Part shown: in pieces, positions 45,277 through 55,028 of the stretch | Layout of the letters: the number at the start of each line of letters is the position of its first letter | How positions within the stretch are numbered: position 1 is the first letter of the stretch | Assembly (NCBI GenBank): GCA_023386815.1 | Contig: JAEWIZ010000020.1 | Span: forward strand, 62,001-126,000 | Length of the DNA: 64,000 nt | DNA from: Bacillota bacterium | GTDB lineage: Bacteria > Bacillota > Clostridia > Lachnospirales > Lachnospiraceae | Reading direction: 5' to 3' | The notes under the pieces: generated by a model | The model's input: only the letters and a program-made list of their open reading frames with translations | Told to the model about the DNA's origin: nothing | The model's database searches: none | Made by a program: the position numbers and the translations under genes

Positions 45277-46989
45277 TTAAGCGTGCTCCCTTCTGTATTT
45301 TTCCCGCTCCTCGGCAAGTGGATCTTTAAAATTATAGGTAATACGGATATTCTTATCCGGATACAGTTCGATACGAGAAATCATTGCTTCTATTATTTCT
45401 CTGCTCAAGGATGCTTTGCCTCTCATACAGGAGGCTGCTGACCACCAACGAATTTCCTTTTCCAGCTTTTTCTTCTCTCTGTTCTTATTCTCCGTTTCAT
45501 CAACAATCTGCCCTCTGAGACCTGCAATTTCCTTTGCATTTTTCTGTTGTAACTGGGATAATTCCTGCTTTGTCATCTCTCCCAGAACATAGGCTTCATA
45601 TGACTTGCTTTCACTGTATTCAATTTTCTCAATTCGTTTTCCCAGTGATTTTATCTTATGGTCAAATGCATTCATAGTTTTCGCTATCATTTCATTCATC
45701 TCATCCACCATGGCATCTGCCTTTTCGTACTGCATTGCAATCTGAAATGATAATGCATCATATACCAGCTGAATCAGATCTGTTTCCAGCCAAGAACCAA
45801 CACATTTCTTATCTCCGCCTGCATCATAGTTATAACGGCACTGATAAAAATACTGTCGTTTTATTTTCCCATTGCGATCAACCAGTCTGGACATCATGGG
45901 AATTTTCTTACCGCATACGCCGCAATAAATGATTCCATCAAAAATATCTGCCTTCATAGGAATATTCTTTCCTCGCTCTGAGGAAAAGGCACTTTCTTCT
46001 ACCTTCTTAGCAAATAAATCCCTTACCGCATAAAAGGTCTCTTTATCAATAATCGGCTCATGAGTATTCTCAACGATGATCCATTCATTCTTATCTGTAA
46101 AATGCTGTTTCTCATTCTCACTCAGCCTCGTTCTTCGTTTCCCCTGGACCATATTTCCAATGTAAGCCTGATTGGACAGTATCGTTGAAATGGTTCCGAT
46201 GTACCATGGTTTTGCCTCTTTTTCATTGGAATGATACAGACTTTTTGTTTTCAGATATTCACCGGGGTTTGAAAGACGATAGCTTTGCAAAGCACTTGAA
46301 ATACTGCGTAAATTAGTTCCCTCAAGTGCCATGGCAAAGATCTGTCGAACCACCTGTGCAGCCTGTTCATCTACTACATATTTTCGTAGCGGATCGTTGA
46401 AATCTACCAGATATCCATATGGTGCATTACTTCCCACGAATTTTCCTTTTTCCATATCCATTCTTCTGCTACAGGCAACTCGTTTGGAAATATCTTTGGC
46501 ATACATATCATTTACAAGATTCTTTAGGGATATCTCCAATGATTTATTCTGGTTAAATCCTTCTTCCGAATCAAAATGGTCATTAACGGAAATAAACCGA
46601 ATTCCCAGAAAGGGTAGAATCGTCTCAATGTAGTTGCCCGATTCAATATAGGTTCTTCCAAATCGGGACAAATCCTTTACAATGATACAATTGATTTTCC
46701 CTGCCCTTGCATCATCCATCATCTGTTGAAATGCCGGTCTGTCAAAGCTGGTACCAGATACTCCGTTATCAATGTACTCAAAAGTATCCGTAAATTCTGC
46801 TCTATCCTTTGTATAGTTACGCATTATAGCTAGCTGATTTGCAATGGAGTCCGACGGCTTCATCTTAAGTTCCACTGATAATCTGGCATAAAATGCTGTC
46901 CGATAGGTTCGTATTTCTACTGCCTGAGCATCATCGTTCACTATAGCACTAACAGCTACCGCATTAAACCTTCCAGCTTTTCGTGCCAT
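45277..46989 (-). CDS. large serine recombinase, second of trio 2
   Basis: A 570-residue large serine recombinase with SDSIANQLAIM-like nucleophile region, DNGVSGTSFDRPAFQ, KDLSRFGRTYIE, a zinc ribbon (CGVCGKKIP and FYQCRYNYDAGGDKKC), and a coiled coil around residues 430-490. It begins 1 base after the previous gene stop, with GGGAGG upstream. Its counterpart in trio 1 is the gene at 30234-31928. Confidence 0.92.
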   Translation of the reverse strand: MARKAGRFNAVAVSAIVNDDAQAVEIRTYRTAFYARLSVELKMKPSDSIANQLAIMRNYTKDRAEFTDTFEYIDNGVSGTSFDRPAFQQMMDDARAGKINCIIVKDLSRFGRTYIESGNYIETILPFLGIRFISVNDHFDSEEGFNQNKSLEISLKNLVNDMYAKDISKRVACSRRMDMEKGKFVGSNAPYGYLVDFNDPLRKYVVDEQAAQVVRQIFAMALEGTNLRSISSALQSYRLSNPGEYLKTKSLYHSNEKEAKPWYIGTISTILSNQAYIGNMVQGKRRTRLSENEKQHFTDKNEWIIVENTHEPIIDKETFYAVRDLFAKKVEESAFSSERGKNIPMKADIFDGIIYCGVCGKKIPMMSRLVDRNGKIKRQYFYQCRYNYDAGGDKKCVGSWLETDLIQLVYDALSFQIAMQYEKADAMVDEMNEMIAKTMNAFDHKIKSLGKRIEKIEYSESKSYEAYVLGEMTKQELSQLQQKNAKEIAGLRGQIVDETENKNREKKKLEKEIRWWSAASCMRGKASLSREIIEAMISRIELYPDKNIRITYNFKDPLAEEREKYRREHA

Positions 46990-46990
46990 T

Positions 46991-48709
46991 CTAGCAAACC
47001 TCCCTTAGTTCAATCACATAATTTCCATCAATGATCTTTGCATCTGCTTCCAGAACTTCCTGTTCCAATAACTCATTGGCAGTCTGGATAATGCCTGCTA
47101 CTTTCGCCATTTCATTGCTGTATTTAAATATGATTTCTACCGTGTCATCATAAATCAGAATCCTGTCAATAAAAGTTACAAGAACCAGTCTGTCCAATAC
47201 TTTGATTCTGAAATTCTCACGAAATTTTGCCAGATCATCTGCAACAGCAAGACCTTTATGATAGATACTATGAATGATTTTCTCCTGTTTCTGAATCGCA
47301 GTCTCCAGCTCTACTTCTTTTCCTGTGTAGGTTTCCCTGTATCTGGCAAACTGCTCTTTCGTAATAATTCCCTCCTGCAAATCATTGTATAGAGAAGATT
47401 TAAGAGCAGCATACTTTGTTAATTCTACTCTTAAACCTGCAATTTCCTTATCATGTGCCACCGCTTCGTCATAATTTACATTCAGCTCATCCAAATGTTC
47501 CACTAATGCTTCACAGTCACGCATGTTATCCATATAAATCTGTAATTGTCCAAGGATAATTTCATCGAGAACCTCTTCTCTGATGGAATGTCTGTTACAA
47601 TTATCTTTTCCATTGCGGTTATAATTGGAGCAGATATAATTGACCACTGGTTTCCCCCTGTACAGATAAGAACGTCTGACCATGCTCATCCCGCAATCGC
47701 CACAATATAACAGTCCTGCATACATATAGGCTTCTTTCTGTCCGGCTATGGCTTTCGTGTCCCGGCTTATCAGTATCTGCACTGCATTAAAATCTGCCTT
47801 AGAAACAATTGACTCATGGGCATTTTCAATGATAATCCAATCACATTTTGGAACCACAACTTCTTTCTTCACTTTATGATTAATCCTTGTTCGTTTGCCC
47901 TGTGCCAGAACTCCCACGTAGACTTCATCTTTTAGAATCCGCCCAACGGTCTGTGCTGACCACCTGGAATCGCCTGCACTCTGAAAACTGGTAGAGTATT
48001 TCTGACCAGATTTTTTCTTATAAGCTGCAGGCGACAATACTCCCATGGAATTCAACTCATTTGCAATGGCTGAAGCACTCATGCCTGCCAACTTCTTTGC
48101 AAAAATATCCTGTATAATAACTGCTGCATATTCATCTGGAACAAGCTGATTCTTATTGTCCTCTGCCTTGGCATATCCATATGGTGCAAATGCTCCCACA
48201 AACTCTCCATTGGCTCTTTTCACCTGCTGACTGGAACGAACCTTTGTGGAAATATCATGGCAATAATTGTCGTTAATCAGATTTTTCATGGGAACAATAA
48301 TGTGTTTCTCCCCATGATCCGCTGTCAGACTGTCAAAATTATCCGTGATTGCAATAAATCTTACTCCATACTTATCAAAGGTCTTAAGAATCAGTTCATC
48401 CCCGCCAATATGTTCTCTGGCAATTCTGGATAAATCCTTTACAATAATGCAGTCAAGATTTCCAGCTTCCACTGCCTTCATCATCTTCTGATATCCCGGT
48501 CTTTCAAAGTTACTACCAGAAAAACCATCATCTATAAAAATCTCTGCCAGCTTGAATTCTGGTCTGTTCTTTATAAAATCTTCCACCAGAAGCTTCTGGT
48601 TCGTAATACTGTTACTATCTATCTTTCCCTTACCATCACGGTCATCATCTCCTGATGAAAGTCTTAAATACATTCCCGTTCTGTACTGGTCAAGTTTCTT
48701 CATTCCCAT
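46991..48709 (-). CDS. large serine recombinase, first of trio 2
   Basis: A 572-residue large serine recombinase and first gene of its operon. It has SNSITNQKLLVE, DDGFSGSNFERPGYQ, KDLSRIAREHIG and a zinc ribbon (CGDCGMSM with CNR downstream). AGGAGG precedes the ATG. It matches the first member of trio 1 (31932-33596) block by block, showing that the three-gene arrangement is inherited as a unit. Confidence 0.92.
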   Translation of the reverse strand: MGMKKLDQYRTGMYLRLSSGDDDRDGKGKIDSNSITNQKLLVEDFIKNRPEFKLAEIFIDDGFSGSNFERPGYQKMMKAVEAGNLDCIIVKDLSRIAREHIGGDELILKTFDKYGVRFIAITDNFDSLTADHGEKHIIVPMKNLINDNYCHDISTKVRSSQQVKRANGEFVGAFAPYGYAKAEDNKNQLVPDEYAAVIIQDIFAKKLAGMSASAIANELNSMGVLSPAAYKKKSGQKYSTSFQSAGDSRWSAQTVGRILKDEVYVGVLAQGKRTRINHKVKKEVVVPKCDWIIIENAHESIVSKADFNAVQILISRDTKAIAGQKEAYMYAGLLYCGDCGMSMVRRSYLYRGKPVVNYICSNYNRNGKDNCNRHSIREEVLDEIILGQLQIYMDNMRDCEALVEHLDELNVNYDEAVAHDKEIAGLRVELTKYAALKSSLYNDLQEGIITKEQFARYRETYTGKEVELETAIQKQEKIIHSIYHKGLAVADDLAKFRENFRIKVLDRLVLVTFIDRILIYDDTVEIIFKYSNEMAKVAGIIQTANELLEQEVLEADAKIIDGNYVIELREVC

Positions 48710-48766
48710 CTATCAAATCCTCCTGTTTCTCATCGTAATCCAAAGTCTATAATCAAAATCTCTAAA

Positions 48767-49036
48767 TCATCTAAACTTTAGCGATGCCTTCCGGTCAATG
48801 TAGGAAACCATCAGGTCTTCCTTGGGAGCATCTCCAAATTCAACCTTAATCTTGTATTTGCTAACACTCTTCACATTGCGCGCCACAGCTTTCTCCTTCG
48901 CCACAGCATCTTTACCGGCATCGCTAACAATTGCTTCCGTCTGTTCTACTATCAAAAAATCCTCTCCTTCTCTTGTAAAAACGGAGACAGCTTTATAAAT
49001 ATCATAGTGATATGCGTGGCATCGAAGCTGCCACAC
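48767..49036 (-). CDS. small uncharacterised protein next to trio 2
   Basis: An 89-residue frame that must start at a GTG (49036), as no ATG is available; no good ribosome site is seen, so the true start is uncertain. The protein is alkaline-acidic mixed with a KYKIKVEFGDAPKEDL segment and no membrane span. I do not recognise it. It sits 57 bases before the recombinase start. Confidence 0.45.
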   Translation of the reverse strand: MWQLRCHAYHYDIYKAVSVFTREGEDFLIVEQTEAIVSDAGKDAVAKEKAVARNVKSVSKYKIKVEFGDAPKEDLMVSYIDRKASLKFR

Positions 49037-49699
49037 TGCCGCAAATCAGGACAAATGTAAACGATTCGTCTTCATCTGATCCTATTTTTGCGTAACAAAA
49101 AACCGCTCTCCACAGCTAACAAAGTCTAACTCTGCAATTCATACATATAGCGTATAAACTACGAGTTTCAAGCTAATCGCTTCTTTACCTACGGGATGGA
49201 TGTGCACTTCAACAAAATGAATCCGTATTAACCGATTCACTCGTCATAAATAATAACTCATGTAATAAACCAACATGTGTTATTGGCACTCCTGAAACTT
49301 TTGTAGAACAGACCGATTCTTTGTATCAGTTAGTTTACCTACCTGAAATGCGTACAAAAAATCTTTACTTTTTTATTCTGTTCCTAATCCTTTTTTTACC
49401 CCTTTTGGGGTTCCGTATGCAATGAAGCTTTTGCTTCACCTTGTTGACCATGGACAGCGGTCCTTTTTTGTGGTGTTCTTCTTTTTTTATCATCACCGAT
49501 ATATAAAGCTGTCTTTTATGTCAACTATTTTATTTTAATTGCCTGAAAAATGATGCTGATCTTGCGTTTGGCTAGACGCTCACAACAGGTTAATAGTAAG
49601 TGCAGTTCTGTGTTTGGCTGAACACTCAGGCTGAACTACATCTACTATGATATCATCCGAACTTATGTTTGTCCACTGAAATTCACTAAAAAATTTCAT

Positions 49700-49751
49700 A
49701 AAAAATGCGTGTGAAAATGGGCTGTATTGCCAGTCATATTTATCACACGCA
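49700..49751 (-). terminator. terminator of an unidentified minus-strand transcript
   Basis: TGCGTGTGA (49706-49714) pairs perfectly with TCACACGCA (49743-49751); on the minus strand it is followed by a T-rich stretch. No gene ends here, so it may belong to a non-coding RNA. Confidence 0.55.
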
Positions 49752-50260
49752 CTATTTCTATTCAGATGAAAATTCATTTAAACCCAGAATTTGCTTCGAT
49801 TCCAGAAGCAATACCTTGCTGCATCAGCATCTTTATTTCAGACATTTTCTTATCAGTTTCTTTGCTTTCATTTGCTAAATAAATTACTTAATACGATGCC
49901 CATTTGGATACCTCTTCGCCCGGACATCAGGGAACTACAGACGAGTCGCTTATGCGGTCACGACGCCATACCAAACTTCTGGTATTACTATCCCTTCTGC
50001 TTGCAATTCGAAGGTCTATGGTGCTCCATCCACTGAGCTCCATTACATGGTTTATTATCCTCTCACAGCATTCGACTTCGACGCCACCACTACGGTGGCG
50101 CTTAACAAACATCCACGGACGCTTATACCCTTTTACCAGGCTTGTGCCCTGTACCTCGTTCTTCATCTTTCGATCCCTCGAACTACTAATATGATAACTG
50201 TGGTCTTGAACCCTCCAGGCAAATACCCTGAGATTTTACTCCTCTAAAGATTTCTCTTTA
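49752..50260 (-). ncRNA. candidate structured RNA or decayed element end
   Basis: The 1360-base gap 49037-50396 has no convincing gene. On the minus strand its upstream part is relatively GC-rich and can form several hairpins, the strongest at 50082-50100 (CGCCACC with GGTGGCG), plus CCTTC/GAAGG and ATACC/GGTAT pairs near 49970-50010, and ends in the terminator at 49700-49751. A tRNA-like D-arm is visible but a full tRNA is not. It may be a structured RNA or decayed element sequence. Confidence 0.3.
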
Positions 50261-50396
50261 TGTTGCATGATTTCTGCAAATCTGTAGTTGCTATTCAGTT
50301 GTCAACGATCTCATCAACTGTTGATAGCAATATATTAGCAGATTAAATTATACTTGAATAGTAACTGGGATGGTGTATTTTCTTAATTTCAAAATT

Positions 50397-51452
50397 CTAA
50401 GCATCTACAAGAACGATTTCATCTGCCGTAAGTGATTCATTTACAAAAAGTTGTGGTGTATTTTCTTCAGGTATTCCTTCTAACATAAGTGCAACTTTAG
50501 CTTGACTAAATGCATTCTTAATACTCTTCCCAAACCCTATTGCCGAATACAACTGAGCCGCAAATACAATAGCTGCTGCATCTCCTATTGCTGTATTCAT
50601 TCCAATCGCTGCTTCAACATTGTCAATAATATTCTCGGCAATCTGGGATGAATAACAGTTATTAAAAACCACTAACCTAACGTCATCCGACGAAGCCTTT
50701 ATCATTTCCACCACTGTTTGCCTACTAACCAATTTAGGATTATCATTGTTATCTTGAAACACAAGACTCCCATCATCACTTCCATGCCCGCTAAAATGAA
50801 TAATACTGGGATTGGTTTCATTGATAGACTGGAACAGATCTGTTGTGCGTGTCGCCCATCTTGTCTCAAATATTATAGAATCTCGATTTAAAGATTTCGT
50901 AATAGCCTCACGAATCTCACGTGCTTCCTTATCCAGATTGAGTTTTTGCTGCTCAACTTCCACCCCGTTAGAATAATATGTTATAGATGGATTTGATGCC
51001 ATAAACAATATGGTGATTTTTTCCTTGGCTTGTTTTAACTTAATAATCTCATTTTCAAGAACTTTCTGATTCCATCTTTGACTCATCAACTCACTTCCAA
51101 TTGATTCAAATGACTCTTTTGTACTTTTTCTTAGCTTATCAGCTTCTCTATTTTCTTCTTTTTGAAGATTTTGTTCTTCCTTTATCAATTCTTTTTCTTT
51201 ACCCGCAATCTTTTTATCATATTCAGATATTTTCTTATCAGCATCGTTTTTTTTCTTTTCTTCTCGTGAAATCTCACCCAATTTACTTTTTATTGTAGAT
51301 TCAGATTTCGTCGATGACAGCTGCTTTTTAGCTCTGGTAATTTTATCTCCTGCACTACTAGATGCCGAAACATAACGTAACCTTTCATTTTTTAATTTTG
51401 AGATTTCATCTTTTTTTCTTTGAACTGATCGCCTATATGTATCTACTGACAT
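50397..51452 (-). CDS. CHAT-domain (caspase-like) protease
   Basis: A 351-residue protein with an N-terminal charged coiled coil (about 10-145) and a C-terminal CHAT cysteine protease. The dyad is His223 in IIHFSGHGSDDG and Cys266 in VVFNNCYSS. CHAT proteases in bacteria act in regulated cell death or proteolytic signalling. The ATG overlaps the Vsr-like gene stop by 10 bases, so it is translated with the restriction-modification operon, of which it is the last gene. Its target is unknown. No signal peptide or membrane segment is present. Confidence 0.85.
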   Translation of the reverse strand: MSVDTYRRSVQRKKDEISKLKNERLRYVSASSSAGDKITRAKKQLSSTKSESTIKSKLGEISREEKKKNDADKKISEYDKKIAGKEKELIKEEQNLQKEENREADKLRKSTKESFESIGSELMSQRWNQKVLENEIIKLKQAKEKITILFMASNPSITYYSNGVEVEQQKLNLDKEAREIREAITKSLNRDSIIFETRWATRTTDLFQSINETNPSIIHFSGHGSDDGSLVFQDNNDNPKLVSRQTVVEMIKASSDDVRLVVFNNCYSSQIAENIIDNVEAAIGMNTAIGDAAAIVFAAQLYSAIGFGKSIKNAFSQAKVALMLEGIPEENTPQLFVNESLTADEIVLVDA

Positions 51453-51889
51453 TTATCCTCCAATTCCATCTGATGATCCCAGATAGCCTCTTCAATTACC
51501 TTTACGCACTCTTCTGTATGCTTTTTAATATCATCACCCCAGAATCTGATAACTGTCCAACCTTCGAACAGTAATCTTTTATTGACCTCGTCATCTCTTT
51601 CACGATTTCTTGAAACTTTACTGATCCAAAATTCACTATTATTGCTTTTCTCTAATCTTGGTTTTAAAACTTCCCAATCTTTTCCTTGAAAAAATTCACC
51701 ATCACAAAAAATTGCAATTTTATATTTTGTTAAAACAATATCTGGACACCCTGGTATCTTTTTATAATTCTTACGATAATGGTAACCCTTCTTCCACAAA
51801 GCTTTTCTCAGAATTACTTCTATTTTGGTATCTTTTCCATGGATATTTTTCATATTTTTATGTCTCTGATCTTTTGTTAAAACATCCAT
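51443..51889 (-). CDS. Vsr-like very short patch repair endonuclease
   Basis: A 148-residue Vsr-family nuclease. IPGCPDIVLT carries the metal-binding Asp50, and FWISKVSRNRERD plus EGWTVIRFWGDD are typical. The segment that in E. coli Vsr reads HGCFWH, with catalytic and zinc-binding residues, is here FCDGEFFQG, so the activity may differ. Vsr enzymes repair T:G mismatches arising from 5-methylcytosine deamination and accompany C5 methyltransferases, as here. It lies between the nuclease subunit and the CHAT gene in one operon. Confidence 0.85.
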   Translation of the reverse strand: MDVLTKDQRHKNMKNIHGKDTKIEVILRKALWKKGYHYRKNYKKIPGCPDIVLTKYKIAIFCDGEFFQGKDWEVLKPRLEKSNNSEFWISKVSRNRERDDEVNKRLLFEGWTVIRFWGDDIKKHTEECVKVIEEAIWDHQMELEDKCQ

Positions 51890-51904
51890 AAAATACCTCC
51901 TGGT

Positions 51905-53128
51905 CTATTTTCGCTCAATTAATTCTGCAAGCTTCATTATTTCATTTTCATCCTGTCGCACATTTATATTCATAAGTGTTTTGACATCTATAAGGATTCC
52001 TTGTATCATTTCAAAATCGTTTTTGTTGTCCTTCCAGTTACTAATAGCACGACCGACTTTTATCATTTCTGGATTTTCTTGATACTTACTTTTCAAAGAA
52101 TCAAATGGCATGACAAAGGCATTAAACACCCTCATATTTTCCCCGTGTATTTTTTTGAATTTTTCTTCGCCAGCTACATACTCTCCATAAGTGATCTGCT
52201 TATTAATTGATGTTGATTCCGGCAAATCCCATGCCTTTCCAGTAACTCCATATTTATAGTATTTTGCATCTAAAATATAAATATCGTTTTCATACAACAT
52301 GATTGTATCTGGCTCCAGCGATGCATTATCATATGTTTCTTGTGGCAAAATCCATGATGTTTTTGGAAAATAGTCTGCTTTATTTTCAATTCCAAATACT
52401 TTGTCTATCATTTTCTCCCAGACGTATTCAAAACGATATGTACCATACCTATAATTTTTATCTGCCTCATTGTCACCTTGAAATTCAATTATAGCTATCA
52501 TATGTTTTAATAGAATTCTATTACGGTCATTAAATGTATCTGCCAGCTTTGTCTTTATAACGGAAATAAACAGCTTTTTATTTTTCTTTATTCTTGCTTT
52601 TTTAGGCATTGATTTCGTAAATAACCATCCAATTTTATCAAAGCTTTCATACACGCAAAACTCGTGAATTAATGTTATCAGCTCATTTTCTTTGATTGTG
52701 TTTTTCTTTGTCATAAAGTCCAGATAAAATATGTCATTATCTTGCACATATGGGTGCTGCGTCTTAATTGTTCTTCCCCAGTTTATTTTTCCTGTTTTGG
52801 CTACTCCATAGACCAATTCCTGTTCTCTGAAATAACCCCTGTCATAATAATCTCGGATTATGTACATATAGGATTGAATAGGAAACGCTACTTCATCAAA
52901 TTTATTCCCTTGGCTAAGAATTTCTGAATCTTTACGCTCTGTATTAGCTCCCAATGTTGAAAATAACAACAAAATATCTTTTCTTAAATCCTTATCATTT
53001 TCTGACACATGGTACCCCAGAGGGAAATTGATACTTAAATCACCATCGTTACATTTTAATCCAACAAAGGTATCCATATCTCTATTTGAATTGATAAAAC
53101 ATTTACTTCTTATATCAATCTCCTGCAT
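51905..53128 (-). CDS. LlaJI-family restriction endonuclease subunit (McrC-like)
   Basis: A 407-residue protein when started at 53128, after AGGTGG. A PD-(D/E)xK nuclease core is visible late in the protein: Pro273-Asp274 in LEPDTIM and Asp287-Ala-Lys289 in ILDAKYY. It lies 16 bases after a McrB-like gene. The order two C5 methyltransferases, McrB-like ATPase, this nuclease is that of the LlaJI system, whose target in Lactococcus is GACGC; the target here is not known. Translation signals for an earlier start are poor. Confidence 0.82.
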   Translation of the reverse strand: MQEIDIRSKCFINSNRDMDTFVGLKCNDGDLSINFPLGYHVSENDKDLRKDILLLFSTLGANTERKDSEILSQGNKFDEVAFPIQSYMYIIRDYYDRGYFREQELVYGVAKTGKINWGRTIKTQHPYVQDNDIFYLDFMTKKNTIKENELITLIHEFCVYESFDKIGWLFTKSMPKKARIKKNKKLFISVIKTKLADTFNDRNRILLKHMIAIIEFQGDNEADKNYRYGTYRFEYVWEKMIDKVFGIENKADYFPKTSWILPQETYDNASLEPDTIMLYENDIYILDAKYYKYGVTGKAWDLPESTSINKQITYGEYVAGEEKFKKIHGENMRVFNAFVMPFDSLKSKYQENPEMIKVGRAISNWKDNKNDFEMIQGILIDVKTLMNINVRQDENEIMKLAELIERK

Positions 53129-53144
53129 CTCATCACCACCTAGC

Positions 53145-55028
53145 CTAATTATCCAAACCTTCCTTTTTATCCATCTGCATTTTTGCAAGCATCTTATTAT
53201 ATACATCTAATCTCAAAACTGTTGCCAGTTTATCTGCCGTTGAATTTTCATAAGCAGTAATTACATCTTCCAGTGACTTATATTCATCTCTGAATATTGC
53301 CACCTTATCCATCTTAAAAGCATCATCCCACAGATATTTCAATACTTTTTCTGGAAATCTGGTTACTTCCAATTCTTTCTTTTTTGCAAAATATGCTCCA
53401 AGTCGTTTATCTTCAGAACTTGCCATATCTACATTTATATCTACAACAAGATCATTAATAACCGTTGCAAAAGCTCCCCAACTCAGCTTTGTACCAGCAA
53501 TTGTTGACTTTGAATGATTTGCGGAATCAAAATTGTTTTCTATCTGTTTCATGTTCCATCTTCGTTGAAATGCGGTATCTAGTGTAAATACATTTTGATC
53601 CGCTGTATTCATTGTAGCAAGAATGAACATATTTGACGGAATCTTAACAAAATGATTTTCATTTCCATACACTTCGATTGCAACATCATAATTGGATATT
53701 CCGTACTCGCTTTCCCCTATCTCTTCGGCAGAAAACTCCTCTTCGTCATCTTTCCGATCCAACAATTGAAAAATCTCACCAAATATAGCAGGTGAATTTC
53801 CCCTGTTAAGCTCTTCTATTATAAGATAATAATAATTTTCCGGATCATTCACTGCCTTCTTAAGCATTTTTGTAAATGGTCCAGGAGTAAATACATATTT
53901 TAGTTTATCCCCATTTTCTGTTTTCTCAACTCTCGGCAAAATCTGCCCGACAAAATCAGAATATGTGTAATCTGGATGAAAAACTACTCTTTCAAGATAT
54001 CTTTCATCTGAGCAATATTCTGTTTTAATTGTGTGACTCTTTCCAGCTCCTGGAACACCATATAATAAAATATTCTCTGCGCCTGTTTTCCTTTTTACAG
54101 ATGCCAAATCACTGCTTATACTTTTATCATTTTCTCCTAGTATAGAAATCCCATATGTATTTTTATTTAGGCAACGATAAATGTTTAAGGCTTTTTGCAA
54201 TTCAGTTGAATATGAATCATTTAATCCCGATTCCTTGATAATGTCAGGCGCACGAAAATTTTTCTCCAAAATATTCTTTCCATATTTGATTCCGAAAATA
54301 TGTATAGACGCCACCTGCATCTTATCTTCTGCATTATCATACATATCTTTAAGAATTGTTCCAAGCTGTTGCAATGTATATTCTTTATCTGTAATTTCAG
54401 TATCATTTATTTCAATCAGTTTTTTAATATCAACCTTTGTATTTGTTGGAAGTTTATAAAACTTATTATTTAATTCCGACAAATGATAATCACCTTGTGT
54501 TTCATCTGTTGCTTTAACTCCGATACAATCATATTCCAGACTTTCCTTATGTTTTAATAAAACCAGGTAATCACCTGTATGCAAAAGCTTCCTAAATGCG
54601 ACAAATGACTTATCGTCAACAGTTGTAAGTGATAACTGCACTTGATCCGATTGTGCTTTTCTCCGGCTTCTAACAATACTAGCATTTACACAAACACTTT
54701 CATTTCCATCATAATTAAAATCACTATTATCAGCCCCAAGATAATCTGTATTTTCTTTATGCAAATACAGCGGAATCTGAGTGATAAAATATTTCTTTAA
54801 TTGTTCGTCTCGATTATCATACTCACACTCAAAGTATCCATCAGCCATCAGATAAGGAAATATATTCATCTGTTCTCCCGAAATTGCAATATGGGTTTGA
54901 TTGGTTGTACGACCTTCATCCAGCGTATTTGATGCTTCAAGGCGCTTCACAATAATGCCATCATATTCATTTTTGCTTAACCCATCTATCACATGATGAA
55001 TTATCTCTAATGCCTCATTAAATTCCAT
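53145..55028 (-). CDS. McrB-like AAA+ GTPase/ATPase restriction subunit
   Basis: A 627-residue McrB-type motor. Walker A GVPGAGKS is at 324-331, Walker B YYLIIEELNRGN at 400-411, and the McrB sensor motif MNTADQN at 473-479 (canonical MNTADRS). The first 300 residues form a separate region whose sequence NQTHIAISGEQ (43-53) and 128-170 resembles parts of the HNH endonuclease at 57.7 kb, so it may be the DNA-recognition domain. Start overlaps the methyltransferase stop (TAATG). Acts with the nuclease subunit encoded next. Confidence 0.88.
   Translation of the reverse strand: MEFNEALEIIHHVIDGLSKNEYDGIIVKRLEASNTLDEGRTTNQTHIAISGEQMNIFPYLMADGYFECEYDNRDEQLKKYFITQIPLYLHKENTDYLGADNSDFNYDGNESVCVNASIVRSRRKAQSDQVQLSLTTVDDKSFVAFRKLLHTGDYLVLLKHKESLEYDCIGVKATDETQGDYHLSELNNKFYKLPTNTKVDIKKLIEINDTEITDKEYTLQQLGTILKDMYDNAEDKMQVASIHIFGIKYGKNILEKNFRAPDIIKESGLNDSYSTELQKALNIYRCLNKNTYGISILGENDKSISSDLASVKRKTGAENILLYGVPGAGKSHTIKTEYCSDERYLERVVFHPDYTYSDFVGQILPRVEKTENGDKLKYVFTPGPFTKMLKKAVNDPENYYYLIIEELNRGNSPAIFGEIFQLLDRKDDEEEFSAEEIGESEYGISNYDVAIEVYGNENHFVKIPSNMFILATMNTADQNVFTLDTAFQRRWNMKQIENNFDSANHSKSTIAGTKLSWGAFATVINDLVVDINVDMASSEDKRLGAYFAKKKELEVTRFPEKVLKYLWDDAFKMDKVAIFRDEYKSLEDVITAYENSTADKLATVLRLDVYNKMLAKMQMDKKEGLDN

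Noticed and set aside
49580..49777. 65-codon frame in the recombinase-R-M gap
   Set aside because: It runs through a terminator hairpin and two small hairpin repeats, so it is probably not coding.
49960..50050. tRNA-like sequence (D-arm GCTC-loop-GAGC) on the minus strand
   Set aside because: No proper anticodon stem, T-arm or acceptor stem could be completed, so no tRNA is called.
49904..50194. Overlapping reading frames on both strands near 50 kb
   Set aside because: Frames on both strands are a by-product of GC-rich structured sequence; none has a start signal or family motif.
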